64,000 nt of DNA from an uncultured Bacteroidales bacterium (GTDB lineage: Bacteria; Bacteroidota; Bacteroidia; Bacteroidales; Bacteroidaceae). Positions 1 to 10,200 of this stretch are shown here, piece after piece (the stretch's first letter is position 1; the number at the start of each line of letters is the position of its first letter). The stretch lies in the NCBI GenBank assembly GCA_937898885.1, contig CALDKD010000013.1:72009-136008 (forward strand), read 5' to 3'. The notes beneath the pieces are model-generated. The model had not been told where the DNA came from. It saw nothing but the letters and a program-made list of their open reading frames with translations, and did not search any database. Both the position numbers and the translations under genes were made by a program.

Positions 1-170
1 AGCTCCTCAACAGCCTGGCAGGGAACTCCCAGTGACTCAATAAAGCGCTGCGTTCCGCCAGTAGAGATAAGTTTCACACCTTCAGCGTGGAGCGCTGAGA
101 TAATCTCATCCAGACCGTCCTTATGATAAACCGAGATGAGTGCCGATGAAATCTTCTTGATATCTGCCAT
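1..170 (-). CDS. purH: PurH, bifunctional AICAR formyltransferase/IMP cyclohydrolase (N-terminal fragment)
   Basis: Only the first 56 codons lie in the window; the gene runs off the left edge. The translation begins MADIKKISSALISVYHKDG and contains the STGGT motif and IESLG. These match the start of the MGS-like IMP cyclohydrolase domain of PurH, which makes IMP in the last two steps of purine synthesis in the cytoplasm. The ATG at 170 is chosen because the N-terminus begins at the usual place for the family. No gene lies immediately upstream, so transcription probably starts in the 171-562 gap. Confidence 0.88.
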   Translation of the reverse strand, partial: MADIKKISSALISVYHKDGLDEIISALHAEGVKLISTGGTQRFIESLGVPCQAVEE

Positions 171-201
171 TATACAATAAGCGTTAGTTACACATTTTTC
201 G

Positions 202-209
202 CGAAATTA
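202..209 (-). promoter_or_regulatory. Possible purH promoter, -7 element
   Basis: The minus strand reads TAATTTCG, one base off the Bacteroides -7 consensus TAnnTTTG, 32 bases upstream of the purH start. No good -33 TTTG is seen 19-21 bases further upstream, so this is weak. Confidence 0.3.
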
Positions 210-355
210 CTAAAATAATGCCACACTCGCAGTAACCATATACTTCTGTTAACATAAAGTTTTCAACCAGATTATGCACATAGTACCGGCAACCGCCGTG
301 AGAGGCATCATGAAAAAGAACGATTCCACGCGCAAAAAGGCACACGCTCCCAACC

Positions 356-425
356 CGTTCATTTCATTATTTGAAACGAACGAAATAAGGCCTCATCACG
401 TTCGTTTCAAATAATGAAATGAACG
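356..425. repeat. Perfect 27-bp inverted repeat built from four copies of an 11-mer
   Basis: Arms 356-382 and 399-425 are exact reverse complements, separated by a 16-base spacer. Each arm is itself nearly palindromic, so the 11-mer CGTTCRTTTCA occurs four times in alternating orientation: 356-366 (+), 372-382 (-), 399-409 (+) and 415-425 (-). No T-run follows on either strand, so this is not an ordinary terminator. It lies between the end of the symporter gene and the purH promoter region. It could be a MITE or REP-like element, a protein-binding site, or a cruciform-forming structure. The rest of 171-562 holds no convincing gene. Confidence 0.85.
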
Positions 426-457
426 CTGCGAGGCCTCAGGTCAGTTACTGCAAGGCC

Positions 458-498
458 GGGTCAAGGGAACCGGGTCATGGGGGACAGGTACTTGACCC
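458..498. repeat. REP-like dispersed repeat, copy 1 (compound)
   Basis: The segment starts GGGTCAAG and ends CTTGACCC, an 8-bp inverted repeat, with a second GGGTCA and a GGGGGACAGGTAC inside. The GGGTCA...GGGACAGGT core recurs at 37956-37979 and, inverted, at 43382-43405. All three copies sit at gene ends. They resemble the short palindromic REP sequences associated with IS200-like RAYT transposases, but no such transposase is in the window, so that link is inference. Confidence 0.55.
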
Positions 499-500
499 GC

Positions 501-532
501 AAAAAACAAGGGCGGAGATTGCTCCGCCCTTG
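501..532 (-). terminator. Rho-independent terminator of the GPH symporter gene
   Basis: On the minus strand a stem CAAGGGCGGAG / CTCCGCCCTTG with a 4-base loop is followed by TTTTTT. It lies 31 bases past the stop of the symporter gene. Confidence 0.85.
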
Positions 533-562
533 CCTGGATTCATATCTCAACGTAATCGGGGA

Positions 563-1972
563 TTATTTCTTGGCTTTTTCCTCAATAGCCTTATTCATCT
601 CATTGAGCTTCTCGTCTGTAAGAGGATACTTGTAAATCAAATATGCCACTAAGAGAAGAAGAAGAGCCGGAATGATGGTGGTGAACCACAGAATGGCATT
701 CTGAACTGTTGCGTTATAATCGCTCAGGTGAGTATAGTAAGCATTTACCGGCGCGCTGATGAACGATGCCAGGAAGACCACGATGAATATGCCGAGCACA
801 AGCTGCAGGCACTTGTTAGCCTTGAACTCCTGCCACATCTCACCGAATGTGACTGGCTTCTCAGGAGTAGTGGTGATGTTCTCCTTGCTGCCAAGGAAGC
901 AGAATGTTAGAAGAACGAAACCGACAATGGCAAAGATGCAGGTAACGGTAAACCAAGCCTTGGGATCGGTTGGCAGCGCTGACTCCTCGCTGGCAAGATT
1001 GAAGCCGATAGCGGTCATAGCCCAAGGAGTGATGAAACCGGCCAGGGAGAAGCCAGCCTTGAAAGCGACACCTGCAAGAGCGTTTACCGTTGCGGCAGGA
1101 CGGTTACCGGTGCGGTACTCAGCCTCGGTGATAACCTCGGGAACGAGAGCCCACATCAATGAGCCAACAAGCAGACCTACACCTGTCAGAACCTTAGCGG
1201 CCTGTACAAGAGTATTGCATTCCTTGACGTCAAAGAACTTGCCGATTATAAACAGTGCGATGAAACCAATCAGACCAATTGAGAGGAGCAGATAATATAG
1301 TCCCTTCTTGCCGAACAGTTTCTTCAATATCGGAAGTGATGGAAGAATAATGAATGCGGGAATTGTACCGATAGCCATAAACACAGCCTGATTCCAGTCA
1401 ACCGCAATACCTACAATCATTGCAAGTCCTATAGGGAAGCCTGCCTGAACCACAATCTGACCGATGTTTGCGCAGACCATACGGGTAGAGGTAAGAATCA
1501 GGACCTCATCGTTGTCGCGGGTCATACTGGCCATGATTGAGCCGTAAGGTATGTTCACTACAGAGTAAATCATACTGAGAATGGTATAGCTGGCTGTAGC
1601 ATATACAATCTTCATACCTGCCGACCAGGTTGCGGCTGCCGGAAGCATAAGAAGACAAGCGGCAACGGTAAGGGGAATACCACCATAAAGAAGGTATGCG
1701 CGATACTTTCCCAACTTTGGATTATGGTTATCAATGTATTTTCCTACTACCGGACTCCAGAAACAGTCAAGGAGACGTACAGCAAGAATAAGTCCGCTTA
1801 CGAAAGCAGGACTGATCTTCAATACTGTAGTAAGATACAGCATCAGGAAGCATGCAACTGTCTGGAAAATGAGGTTCTGGGCAAGGTCACCTGTACCAAA
1901 TGCTATGCGCTGGAACCAACTTAGCTTGTAAAAGCCCTTAGAAGCGTCGAGGGCCGATGTCTTATTAGCCAT
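563..1972 (-). CDS. GPH-family (MelB/XynP-like) sugar:cation symporter
   Basis: A 469-residue polytopic inner-membrane protein with about twelve hydrophobic segments. The N-terminal FGTGDLAQN-type segment and the early loop motif DNHNPKLGKYRAYLL match the glycoside-pentoside-hexuronide:cation symporter branch of the major facilitator superfamily. Family members import pentosides, oligosaccharides or hexuronides with Na+ or H+; the substrate here cannot be read from sequence. It lies downstream of the polysaccharide locus and could import the released sugars. However, a strong terminator at 2046-2077 separates it from that locus and it has its own promoter-like site, so it is probably transcribed alone. 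The C-terminus is a short lysine-rich tail ending EEKAKK. Confidence 0.85.
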   Translation of the reverse strand: MANKTSALDASKGFYKLSWFQRIAFGTGDLAQNLIFQTVACFLMLYLTTVLKISPAFVSGLILAVRLLDCFWSPVVGKYIDNHNPKLGKYRAYLLYGGIPLTVAACLLMLPAAATWSAGMKIVYATASYTILSMIYSVVNIPYGSIMASMTRDNDEVLILTSTRMVCANIGQIVVQAGFPIGLAMIVGIAVDWNQAVFMAIGTIPAFIILPSLPILKKLFGKKGLYYLLLSIGLIGFIALFIIGKFFDVKECNTLVQAAKVLTGVGLLVGSLMWALVPEVITEAEYRTGNRPAATVNALAGVAFKAGFSLAGFITPWAMTAIGFNLASEESALPTDPKAWFTVTCIFAIVGFVLLTFCFLGSKENITTTPEKPVTFGEMWQEFKANKCLQLVLGIFIVVFLASFISAPVNAYYTHLSDYNATVQNAILWFTTIIPALLLLLVAYLIYKYPLTDEKLNEMNKAIEEKAKK

Positions 1973-2000
1973 ATAATGCGAATTAAATTGTTTATTAGTG

Positions 2001-2008
2001 CAAACTTA
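2001..2008 (-). promoter_or_regulatory. Promoter -7 element of the GPH symporter gene
   Basis: The minus strand reads TAAGTTTG (TAnnTTTG consensus) 28 bases upstream of the start codon and downstream of the preceding operon's terminator. The -33 region is poor. Confidence 0.45.
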
Positions 2009-2045
2009 ATGAAAAAATCCTATATGGCATCACGAAGACACAGAT

Positions 2046-2077
2046 AAAAAAGCGGGCGGGAAAAACTTCCCGCCCGC
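2046..2077 (-). terminator. Strong rho-independent terminator ending the polysaccharide locus
   Basis: On the minus strand an 11-bp stem GCGGGCGGGAA / TTCCCGCCCGC with a 4-base loop is followed by TTTTTT. It lies 31 bases after the stop of the 1058-residue secreted protein and marks the 3' end of the long operon. Confidence 0.9.
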
Positions 2078-2108
2078 CGATATTCAGAATTTAATCTGTC
2101 TCAAGGAA

Positions 2109-5100
2109 TTAATAGAGAACCTTGATAGCCTTGCCGTTCTGAACCTTAATCATAAGGCCCTTCTGAGCGTCAGACTTAACACCGTTGATGTTGTAGAATG
2201 TAGCGTCACCGCTCTCAATCTCCTCAGCGTCAACAACTGTGATAGCCTCGCTGATCTCCTTATCAACCTCTGCGATAGCAGCCTCATAGTCGAAGCCCTC
2301 GAGAGCACCGGTCATATAGAGTCTGAAGTCATCAAGTCTTGCCCAAGCTGATACACCAACGTGGTTAGCCTTGATTGACATTGTGCCATCCTCAACCTTG
2401 ATACCGTTCAGAGCGATGTCTGAGAGATCCTGAGTAGCACCAGCTGCAACGGTGTCACCGTTAGCGGTCAGGTACTGGTTAGCGATGTTGTCCTCGCCAC
2501 CACCGAATGTCAGACCAAGAGTGAAGATACCGTTAGGCAGATCGGTAGCCTCCTGCTGGAGATAGAAGCTTGATGTCCAGTCAGCACCTACCCAACCACC
2601 AGTAGCAAAGCCTTCCTCAACGTAGCCACCGTACTCGCGGTTGTCACCAGGAGCAAAGCCCTCGCCGCACATTACGCTACCGGCGGTGCACTCGATGGTC
2701 CAACCTGGGAATACTGTTGTCCAAGCGCCTGAGTTAAGAGCCCATCTGTTGCGGCTTGCATATGAATAGTACTCCTCCTTGATCTCCTTATTAAGCTGGC
2801 CGGTGAAGTAGAGGCTGGCGTTGGTAATGAAGCCAGTTGCATCGATAGAATCGATAGACTCACCATTAGCAAGCTTCTTGTAGATTTCCTTCTTAGCCAT
2901 CAGCTTCAGAACCTTGGCAAGCTTCTGGTTGTCCTCAGTGTTGTTGGCAACCTGTGAGCCAAGATCACCCTGCGGATCAAGCAAGAAGCCGAGATCTGAG
3001 AGCAGGTCAGCAAGAGACTTGATCTGAGCAGTTGTAACGTTGATGGTAGTGAATACCTTGTAAGCATTCTTATACTCACCGTTCAGCTCATCAAGAGCAG
3101 CCTGAACCTCGTCATTTGACAAAACAGTCAGATCAAGGGCGGCAGCCTTTGCGTAAGCAGCGCTAAGAGCCTCATACTCAGCGTATGCAGCATAATCAGC
3201 ATTGTCCTCAAGGTATGCGCTTACATCATCAAGGGCAGTAAGGAAGTTGTCGATGTTTGTCATACGCTTGTTCATAGCGTCTGAACCATCGTCAAGAGTC
3301 TTGGCAGCAGCCTCGAATGCTGAAGGAGCGGTATTGTTGGCAAGGAATGCCTTTGGCTCATACTGAGCGACTGTAGCCTTGAACTCCTCGAATGCAGCGC
3401 CACCGTAGTTCTCAACGTCGCTCTCGCAATCCTCGATAACGCTCTGTGCGTTCTCGTATGCGGTAGCAAGAAGAGTATAGCTCTTGTAAGCCTGAGTTGT
3501 GGTATCGCTGAGATCCGGAGTACCGAATGAGAGAACGAAGTCAAACTCCTTACCCTCCTTAGCGCCGTCAGCTGCTCTGGTAGGATCGTCCGGGTTAAGG
3601 GCAAGAGCCTTCCAAACCTTGAAGTTTACATTGCCGTCCAAGCCCTCCGGAAGAGCGAACTCAACATTCTTATAGGTATCATCGGTATAGCCGACACAAG
3701 TAAGGTCGCGCTGTCTTGGGTTATTCTCGTCAGCCGGGATAACCAGGGCGACACCACTCTTTCCTGCATATACAGGCTTGTTGAACTCAACGATGATGCT
3801 CTTGTTGCCAGCACCAAGACCGAATGAGCTAGGCTCTGGATTGGTAGTTACAACTGAAGGAGGAAGAAGGTCTCTTCTAACTGCAGAGAAAGGTCTTGGA
3901 AGAGCTGTCTCATTCTCGAAGTCAGGAACAATCTTGCCATCGGCAATCCACTCAGCATCGTTTGCTCTCGGGAAGAGAGTCTCGCTTGTATATTTCAACT
4001 TGAACTCCTCTGGGAGAACGCTGTTATAAAGGCTGAATCTTACATTCTCGTAGTTCTCAAAGTCGTCATCAATCCAGATGTAGAGATATCCGTCATTGTG
4101 GAACTCAGCAGCAATGATGAGGCCCTCATCCTTGAGTGACATATCACCGAAGAACGGATCATAAGCAATAATATCATAAGCATCGGCAGGTACCTCAACC
4201 TGACCTACACCGTCAGAGTTGGCAATATCCTCAAGGTTGGTCTGATAACCGAAGTTAACGCGGAGAACGTCACCGTTATACTCAGCGCCGCCAATCCATG
4301 AATTCAAGAGGGTAATATCATCAACCTGGTATGTTGAGTGCGGGCCCTGGAATGAGAAACGAAGGAAGTATGTGTCAGGCTGAACAATCCAACCCCACTT
4401 TGCGTTGGTGGCTGAATCAAGATTCTCGTTGTCAGCGAACTGCTTCTGGGTCTCCTCGTCGAACTGAGCTCTGCGTGCCCACAGCTCACCTCTCCACTCA
4501 TCGGTCCACCAATAACCATTCTGATGAACAGCGTGGTTGGCGATTGAGTCGTTGGTGTAGTAAGTCATGTAGCTGTAACGATACCACTGTGGCTGGCCAC
4601 CATCTGGAACTGCAGGAAGGTCTGAGCCCTTGATAATCTGGGTCCACTCAGGTGCACCTTGGCCACCGTTAGTTGTGAAAGCCTTCTCTGAGTTGTACCA
4701 ACCGCGCATAAGACGGAGGTCTACCTGAGCGCTGTCAACATCACTTGTCATAAGCATGTAGTACTGTACGCGATAAGAATGGTTATCCTGAATCTTAAGT
4801 CCACGTACGAATACATTTGCCTCATAATCATTGGTGACACCAGGAGCACCACCCCACTGGTTGAAACCGTATGAGCTCGGACCGGATACGTACTGCATAT
4901 AGTACTCACCGCCATTACCGCCAAGATCCTTCAAAGTAGAGCTGTGCTTACCGGTAGCATCTCTCTCAATGCTTACAGCGTCAATACGCTGATCTGGATT
5001 GTTGACTGGGGCAATAGCATGGTACAGAGGAATAATTGTATCAACTTTCAGCAAGCCGTTCTTGTGAGTGTTGACATCCCATGTACCATTGCCATCAGTC

Positions 5101-5285
5101 TTGCCGATGTAATACTCGAGATTGATGATACTGTCCGCAGGAACTGAGTCCGTGAAGAAGTCCAATCCATTCTCAAAGTCTTCGCCCCACATCCACCCGG
5201 TTGGCTTGTTATCGTTCTGTGCCTGAACGTTGCCAAGTCCAAGAAGCATCAGTGATGCGGCAAACAATAAGTTAAGTTTTTTCAT
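2109..5285 (-). CDS. Large secreted modular protein of the polysaccharide locus
   Basis: A 1058-residue protein with a clear signal peptide (about residues 1-22, ending NVQAQ). Residues about 25-450 are a beta-rich region that I do not recognise. An Ig-like (Big) segment follows near 475-590, starting PPSVVTTNPEPSSFG. Next is a long alanine-rich helical region (about 590-800) like the helical spacers of Gram-positive and Bacteroidetes surface proteins. A beta-sandwich near 850-1000 ends ARLDDFRLYMTG, a pattern of carbohydrate-binding or jelly-roll modules. The last 30 residues (FYNINGVKSDAQKGLMIKV...) resemble the short C-terminal tails of Bacteroidales exported proteins. No catalytic motif is recognised. 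Its place as the last gene after SusCD suggests a surface or secreted glycan-binding role, which is inference. Confidence 0.75.
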   Translation of the reverse strand: MKKLNLLFAASLMLLGLGNVQAQNDNKPTGWMWGEDFENGLDFFTDSVPADSIINLEYYIGKTDGNGTWDVNTHKNGLLKVDTIIPLYHAIAPVNNPDQRIDAVSIERDATGKHSSTLKDLGGNGGEYYMQYVSGPSSYGFNQWGGAPGVTNDYEANVFVRGLKIQDNHSYRVQYYMLMTSDVDSAQVDLRLMRGWYNSEKAFTTNGGQGAPEWTQIIKGSDLPAVPDGGQPQWYRYSYMTYYTNDSIANHAVHQNGYWWTDEWRGELWARRAQFDEETQKQFADNENLDSATNAKWGWIVQPDTYFLRFSFQGPHSTYQVDDITLLNSWIGGAEYNGDVLRVNFGYQTNLEDIANSDGVGQVEVPADAYDIIAYDPFFGDMSLKDEGLIIAAEFHNDGYLYIWIDDDFENYENVRFSLYNSVLPEEFKLKYTSETLFPRANDAEWIADGKIVPDFENETALPRPFSAVRRDLLPPSVVTTNPEPSSFGLGAGNKSIIVEFNKPVYAGKSGVALVIPADENNPRQRDLTCVGYTDDTYKNVEFALPEGLDGNVNFKVWKALALNPDDPTRAADGAKEGKEFDFVLSFGTPDLSDTTTQAYKSYTLLATAYENAQSVIEDCESDVENYGGAAFEEFKATVAQYEPKAFLANNTAPSAFEAAAKTLDDGSDAMNKRMTNIDNFLTALDDVSAYLEDNADYAAYAEYEALSAAYAKAAALDLTVLSNDEVQAALDELNGEYKNAYKVFTTINVTTAQIKSLADLLSDLGFLLDPQGDLGSQVANNTEDNQKLAKVLKLMAKKEIYKKLANGESIDSIDATGFITNASLYFTGQLNKEIKEEYYSYASRNRWALNSGAWTTVFPGWTIECTAGSVMCGEGFAPGDNREYGGYVEEGFATGGWVGADWTSSFYLQQEATDLPNGIFTLGLTFGGGEDNIANQYLTANGDTVAAGATQDLSDIALNGIKVEDGTMSIKANHVGVSAWARLDDFRLYMTGALEGFDYEAAIAEVDKEISEAITVVDAEEIESGDATFYNINGVKSDAQKGLMIKVQNGKAIKVLY

Positions 5286-5347
5286 AAACTTGAGTTGTTA
5301 GTTAATAAATAGGTTAAAAACACATAATTCAAAATTAATATTCAACA

Positions 5348-5369
5348 CCTGCCGGACTAAGCCGGCAGG
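5348..5369 (-). other. Intercistronic hairpin between susD and the secreted-protein gene
   Basis: CCTGCCGG (5348-5355) pairs with CCGGCAGG (5362-5369) around a 6-base loop in the 93-bp gap after susD. No T-run follows, so it is more likely an mRNA-stabilising or partial-attenuation hairpin than a terminator. All other gaps in this operon up to the fasciclin genes are 22 bp or less, so this is the one place where transcript levels might step. Confidence 0.5.
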
Positions 5370-5378
5370 CAGGAATTG

Positions 5379-7238
5379 TTACGGTAACGGCATATACCAG
5401 GCACTGTTGTATTCCGTAGGATTGGTACCTGTAAGTTTTGCCCTGAGAGCCTCGTCATAACCTCCGTCAGTATCACGCTTGGCAACTCTCTCAGCAAGGA
5501 AGGCATTGTCGCTGTAGCACTTCTGCTCAGCTCTCTCGCCTCTGTGCATTGAGAATCTGATAAGGTCTCCGAAACGGTTACCCTCGAACGCAGACTCAAG
5601 AGCAAGCTCGTCAATGAGGTACTGCTCCACCTCATCCATCTGCTGCTTCTTCAATCTGATCAGAGTTGTGTCAGGAATGCTCGCATAGTCCTCAGGAACG
5701 AATGTATGCAGCACGTAAGTAGTATCCTTGTGAGCATGGCCGCAGCCTCTGCTGTGGATACCCATAGTATTGCTGGCAGGTGAGGGATTACCTGTAGTGG
5801 TGTGGTCATCATACGGGTAGAAGCCCTGATTTGCACCAAGGTACGGGAAATCAATAATGTTCTTTCCTTTTGCCATGTCTTTCTCGTAAGCGCCTATATA
5901 GGTCTCGTCGTAATTCACATAATTTGCCCATTCGTCAGCCAGTCCATACTTCAGCACGGCAAAGGCGGCCTCCGGGTAGCCGGCATAATTCAAAGCCTCG
6001 GCAAGTCGCAAATATACAAGGTCTAAACGATAAATACAAATTTTAGTGGCATTGAATTTGTTAATTCTCTGCTTTGATGTATTATACACCGCGCTAAGTT
6101 TCTCATCCTCAATATCATTGTCAAGGAACAAGATTGTGGAGAGACGCAAGTCACCGCGGTCAAGCTCGCTGAGCTGCATTGCCTCCTGCTCTGTAAGATA
6201 GGTGGTTACATCGTCACGTCCATTGTAGAGGCAGTATGTCTGGCTAGTTGAGAGTTTACGCAAAGCCTTTGATGCGGTTGCCTTGTAGTAGTACTGGTTA
6301 TTCTCTGTTGAATTGAATATGTCAACCAACTCACTTGTCACGCCCTTCCAATACTCATCCTCCATAGGAATGTAGGTAATCTGCTGAAGCGCACTCTGCG
6401 AGCCGAACAGAGAGTTATAGGAGTCGCTCTTATAAGACCAGGTATTGGAACCCCACCAGATATGCTCATAACCGGTGCTCTTGTACTGACCTACTCTGCA
6501 AAGATAGTCATGGTAGTACTTGGCAGCCTTCTCATAATAGCCTTCACCGGCCCAGAGGCAAAGATCGCCAAGGATAAGACGGACAGGGATGAAGAACAGC
6601 TGTGAGTTGTCGTGAGTATCAATACCTCCGTAGTTCGGCATCTCCATATCTACGTATGACTCGAGTTCCGGAATCAGTTCCTGTGCAATCTGCTTGATGT
6701 CAAGACTTTCATACTTCTCAGCTACAGCGTCGGCACCGTTGTCAATAGGAACTGTTACAAAAGGAACCTTGCCATAGGCCTGTGCAAGCTGAAGATATGT
6801 CCAGGCGCGGTATGCCAGAACAACCGCATACTCCTTGCGGAATATGTAGTCGTTATTCATCTTTAAGTTGAGATCGGCATTCGCAAGGAAGTAGTTGCAA
6901 TTGTTGATTACAGCATAATAGTCAATCGGATTGTTGTATGAGTTCTCGCCGGTCACTGAGAAGGTGCTGATTTCCTTCAGGTCTGAGGATGCCAGATCAT
7001 TCAAAGTGACCAGATCACCACGAACCTCACCCAACAGCACCGTACGGTCTGCTATCTTCTGCATCTTCTGGATAATTCCAAGAACCGAATATACGGTATC
7101 AGTGGCTGCGTCCAGTTGATGATCCTGCTCGAACATAACTATAGTGGATGATGTGGAAAGCATCTTCTCACAAGAGGTAAATCCCAGAAGTACTGCGCAG
7201 AGAACTGCTGATATAATGGATTTCGTTTTCATTGTCAT
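5379..7238 (-). CDS. SusD/RagB-family outer-membrane lipoprotein (second pair)
   Basis: A 619-residue lipoprotein with lipobox GFTSC (Cys23). The N-terminal half has the TPR-like helices typical of SusD, for example AVVLAYRAWTYLQLAQAYGKVPFV. The C-terminal part contains the usual EGNRFGDLIRF segment seen at the end of SusD proteins. SusD forms the lid over the SusC barrel and binds glycan at the cell surface. It starts 5 bp after the paired SusC gene ends, the normal susC-susD order, so the two proteins should form one complex. MTMKTKS is a double start; the second Met (7232) is equally possible. Confidence 0.92.
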   Translation of the reverse strand: MTMKTKSIISAVLCAVLLGFTSCEKMLSTSSTIVMFEQDHQLDAATDTVYSVLGIIQKMQKIADRTVLLGEVRGDLVTLNDLASSDLKEISTFSVTGENSYNNPIDYYAVINNCNYFLANADLNLKMNNDYIFRKEYAVVLAYRAWTYLQLAQAYGKVPFVTVPIDNGADAVAEKYESLDIKQIAQELIPELESYVDMEMPNYGGIDTHDNSQLFFIPVRLILGDLCLWAGEGYYEKAAKYYHDYLCRVGQYKSTGYEHIWWGSNTWSYKSDSYNSLFGSQSALQQITYIPMEDEYWKGVTSELVDIFNSTENNQYYYKATASKALRKLSTSQTYCLYNGRDDVTTYLTEQEAMQLSELDRGDLRLSTILFLDNDIEDEKLSAVYNTSKQRINKFNATKICIYRLDLVYLRLAEALNYAGYPEAAFAVLKYGLADEWANYVNYDETYIGAYEKDMAKGKNIIDFPYLGANQGFYPYDDHTTTGNPSPASNTMGIHSRGCGHAHKDTTYVLHTFVPEDYASIPDTTLIRLKKQQMDEVEQYLIDELALESAFEGNRFGDLIRFSMHRGERAEQKCYSDNAFLAERVAKRDTDGGYDEALRAKLTGTNPTEYNSAWYMPLP

Positions 7239-7243
7239 AATAA

Positions 7244-10200
7244 TTAGAGGTTAACCTTTACTCCTAATGAGAAATTCCTGGACTGAGGGATGAGACCACG
7301 GTCAATACCCTGGGTAAGGATATTGTTGCTCATTGAGAACTCAGGATCGCAGCCCAGATAGTTGGTAAGCGTAAACAGGTTGTTAGCGGCACCCCATACG
7401 GTAATACCCTGTATAATGGCATTCCTTACAGGAATCTTGTAGCTCAGGGTCACGTTCTTGAGACGCAGGTATGAGCCATCCTCAATCCAGCGGTCTGAGA
7501 AGCGTGAGTTGCCCATAGGATCCTCAAAGTTTGCTGATGGGATAGAGGTAACCTGACCCTCGCAAGTCCAGCGGTTTACCATTGCCACAGTCTGATTCAT
7601 AAAGCGTGAGCCACTCTCAAGAATCATTCTCTGGTAGTTGAAGATATCATTTCCGTATGAGAAGTTGAATGTGGCGCTCAGGGTAAGGCCCTTGTAAGAT
7701 GCCTGTGTGAAGAATCTTCCATACAGGTCTGGATTCGGGTCACCTATCTGAACCATATCCTTCTTGTCAATGATCTTGTCTGGGTACTGATCAACGAACT
7801 TCATATCACCTGCGGCAAAAGCGAGCTTCTGACCGTTTGTTGCAATCATACTCAGTCCGGCGCTCTCTGCGGCTGATGAGTTTGCGAAGACGCCATCTGT
7901 CTTGTAGCCATAGAATATACCTACAGGACTGCCAACCTGTGAGCGTATGGTAGCGCCAAACAGCTCAGTATTGAATGCACGGTCATTATCCGGAAGAGCT
8001 GTGAGCTCGTTCTTGTATGCGCCTACGCCTGCGCCTGCCTCCCACTGGAAGCTCTTGGTGTTGATCAGCTTGACTGTAGCCGCAACATCAAATCCTGTGT
8101 TCTTGAGTGAGCCGCCGTTGCTCCAGGAATCCTCAATACCTGTAAGATATGAGAGCTTACTGATTGAGAGAAGGTTGTCGGTAAAGCTCATAAACGCATT
8201 TGCGGAGAGATTCAGATGATTCTGGAAAAGGTTCATATCAAGACCGACTGAGAACCTCTTTGTAGTCTCCCACTGAAGAGTGCTGTTACCGATGTTGTCA
8301 AGAGCAAGACCGGTAGCGCTCAGAATGCTTACAGGAGAGAAGTAGGTTCTGGATGCGGTATCGTTGAAACCGTCATTGCCTGTCAGGTCAAATGCCGCAT
8401 TGAGCTTAAGGTAGTTGATGGCGCGTGCCTTGAACCAAGGCTCAGCCGACATAACCCATGCACCGGCTACTGACGGGAAGATACCCCAAGGAACACCTGC
8501 CAGTCTCAGTCCGTTCGATACGTTTCCACCGAAACGTGATGATGCTGAGAGACCCAGGCCTACGCTTGCGTAGTAACGCTCACGATAGTTATAGTTACCC
8601 TGTGCCCACCAGGTAAGAGAGATATCATTGTCATCAACACCGTTTGTTGACTTGTACTGAAGGCTGGTTGACATATTCGGGGTCTTGTCGTTACCTGAGT
8701 TGTAACCAATCATTCCGTTCTGCTTATAGACATTGCTTATCCAGCGGAATCCGCCTGAGATGTGCAGGTCGTGAGCATTGAAGCGCTTGTCAAAGTTGAA
8801 ATAGGTGTTACTCATGAATGAGTTCTGCTGTGTTGCCATAGCGGCGGCCTTATTATCTACGGTACCGATACCGATAACCTTGAACTGCGGTGTGCCCTGA
8901 ATTGGCAGATAATAGTTCTCGTCAATAGAGGACATCGTGTAGTTGAAATGCTCATTGATTGACCAGTAACGGTTAATCTCAACCTTTGGCAGGATTGAGA
9001 TTGAGATCAGACGGCTGCCAAGGTAGTTCTTGTTTACGCCCTCGCCATTCTCAAGAATTGACACCGGGTTTGCAAGAGATACATCCTGACCAAGGATCTC
9101 CTCCAGATAATCATCGTTCTCTGAAAGGAACTGTGAGAGATTTCCGTGGATATCGTATGTGTAAGGATTCAGGAACGGAGCCTTGATGAGTGACAGGAAG
9201 CCCGGAGCGGTAATGGTCGCGTCATCAACGTCCATTGGAACACCGTCATCACGCATGTTACGGGTAACATCACTGTAAGAAGCGTCAAACCTTACGGAAA
9301 CCTTGTTTCCAAGAATGATATCCGAGTTCAGACGAAGGTTGAAACGGGAATAGTCATTGTACTTCATTGTGGAGTTTCCTGAGGCATAGCCTACTGACAG
9401 GTTGTAGTTGGCGATATCATCACCACCCTGAACATTGATGCTGTAGTTCTGAACAAAGGCGTTACGGTAAACTTCCTTTGACCAGTCAGTATCGTTGTTA
9501 TAGGTCTTGTAATAGTAGTAGTTCGGGTCAAGCTGCAGGAACTTGTAATCGTCAGCCACCTCGGTCTGTGTGGTTCCGATCATCTCGGACGCATAGCTTC
9601 TGAACTGAGACGCATTCATCATGACAGGAGTCTTGGGCATCAGCTGGTAATTGCCGGCTAAAGAGACGTCAATCTTGGTGGCCATACTCTTGTTACGCTT
9701 GGTATTGATCAGAATGACACCGTTGGCACCCTTGGCTCCATAGATGGCAAGTCCGCTCTTGAGAACTGTGATGTTCTCTATGTCCTCAACCATAATGTTT
9801 GCAAGAAGGTTGTTGTAATAGCCGTCATGAATGTACTCACGGTCATACTGCATATCCATGATGACACCATCAAGCACAACCAGAGGCTGAGTGTTGATGT
9901 TAAGGGAATTGATACCGGAGACAAGCATTGAGGCACCTGCGCCCAGACCGCCGGAACGCATCGAGGTCAGAATATCACCCATAAGTCCTGACTGGAGCTG
10001 CTGGTCAACGCTGATGTCGGCATTGAGACTGCTCACCTGAGTAGTCTTGGACTTTGTTCCAGTTGTCTTGGTTGTGTAGATCTCTGAGAATTTATCTGTA
10101 TAGAGCCTCACATTCACAGGAGCGTTGGTAGATGCGATTGAAGCCACATTTGTATTGCATCCCTCAAGCGAGTAAGTGAGTGACGTTACATACTCAGGAA

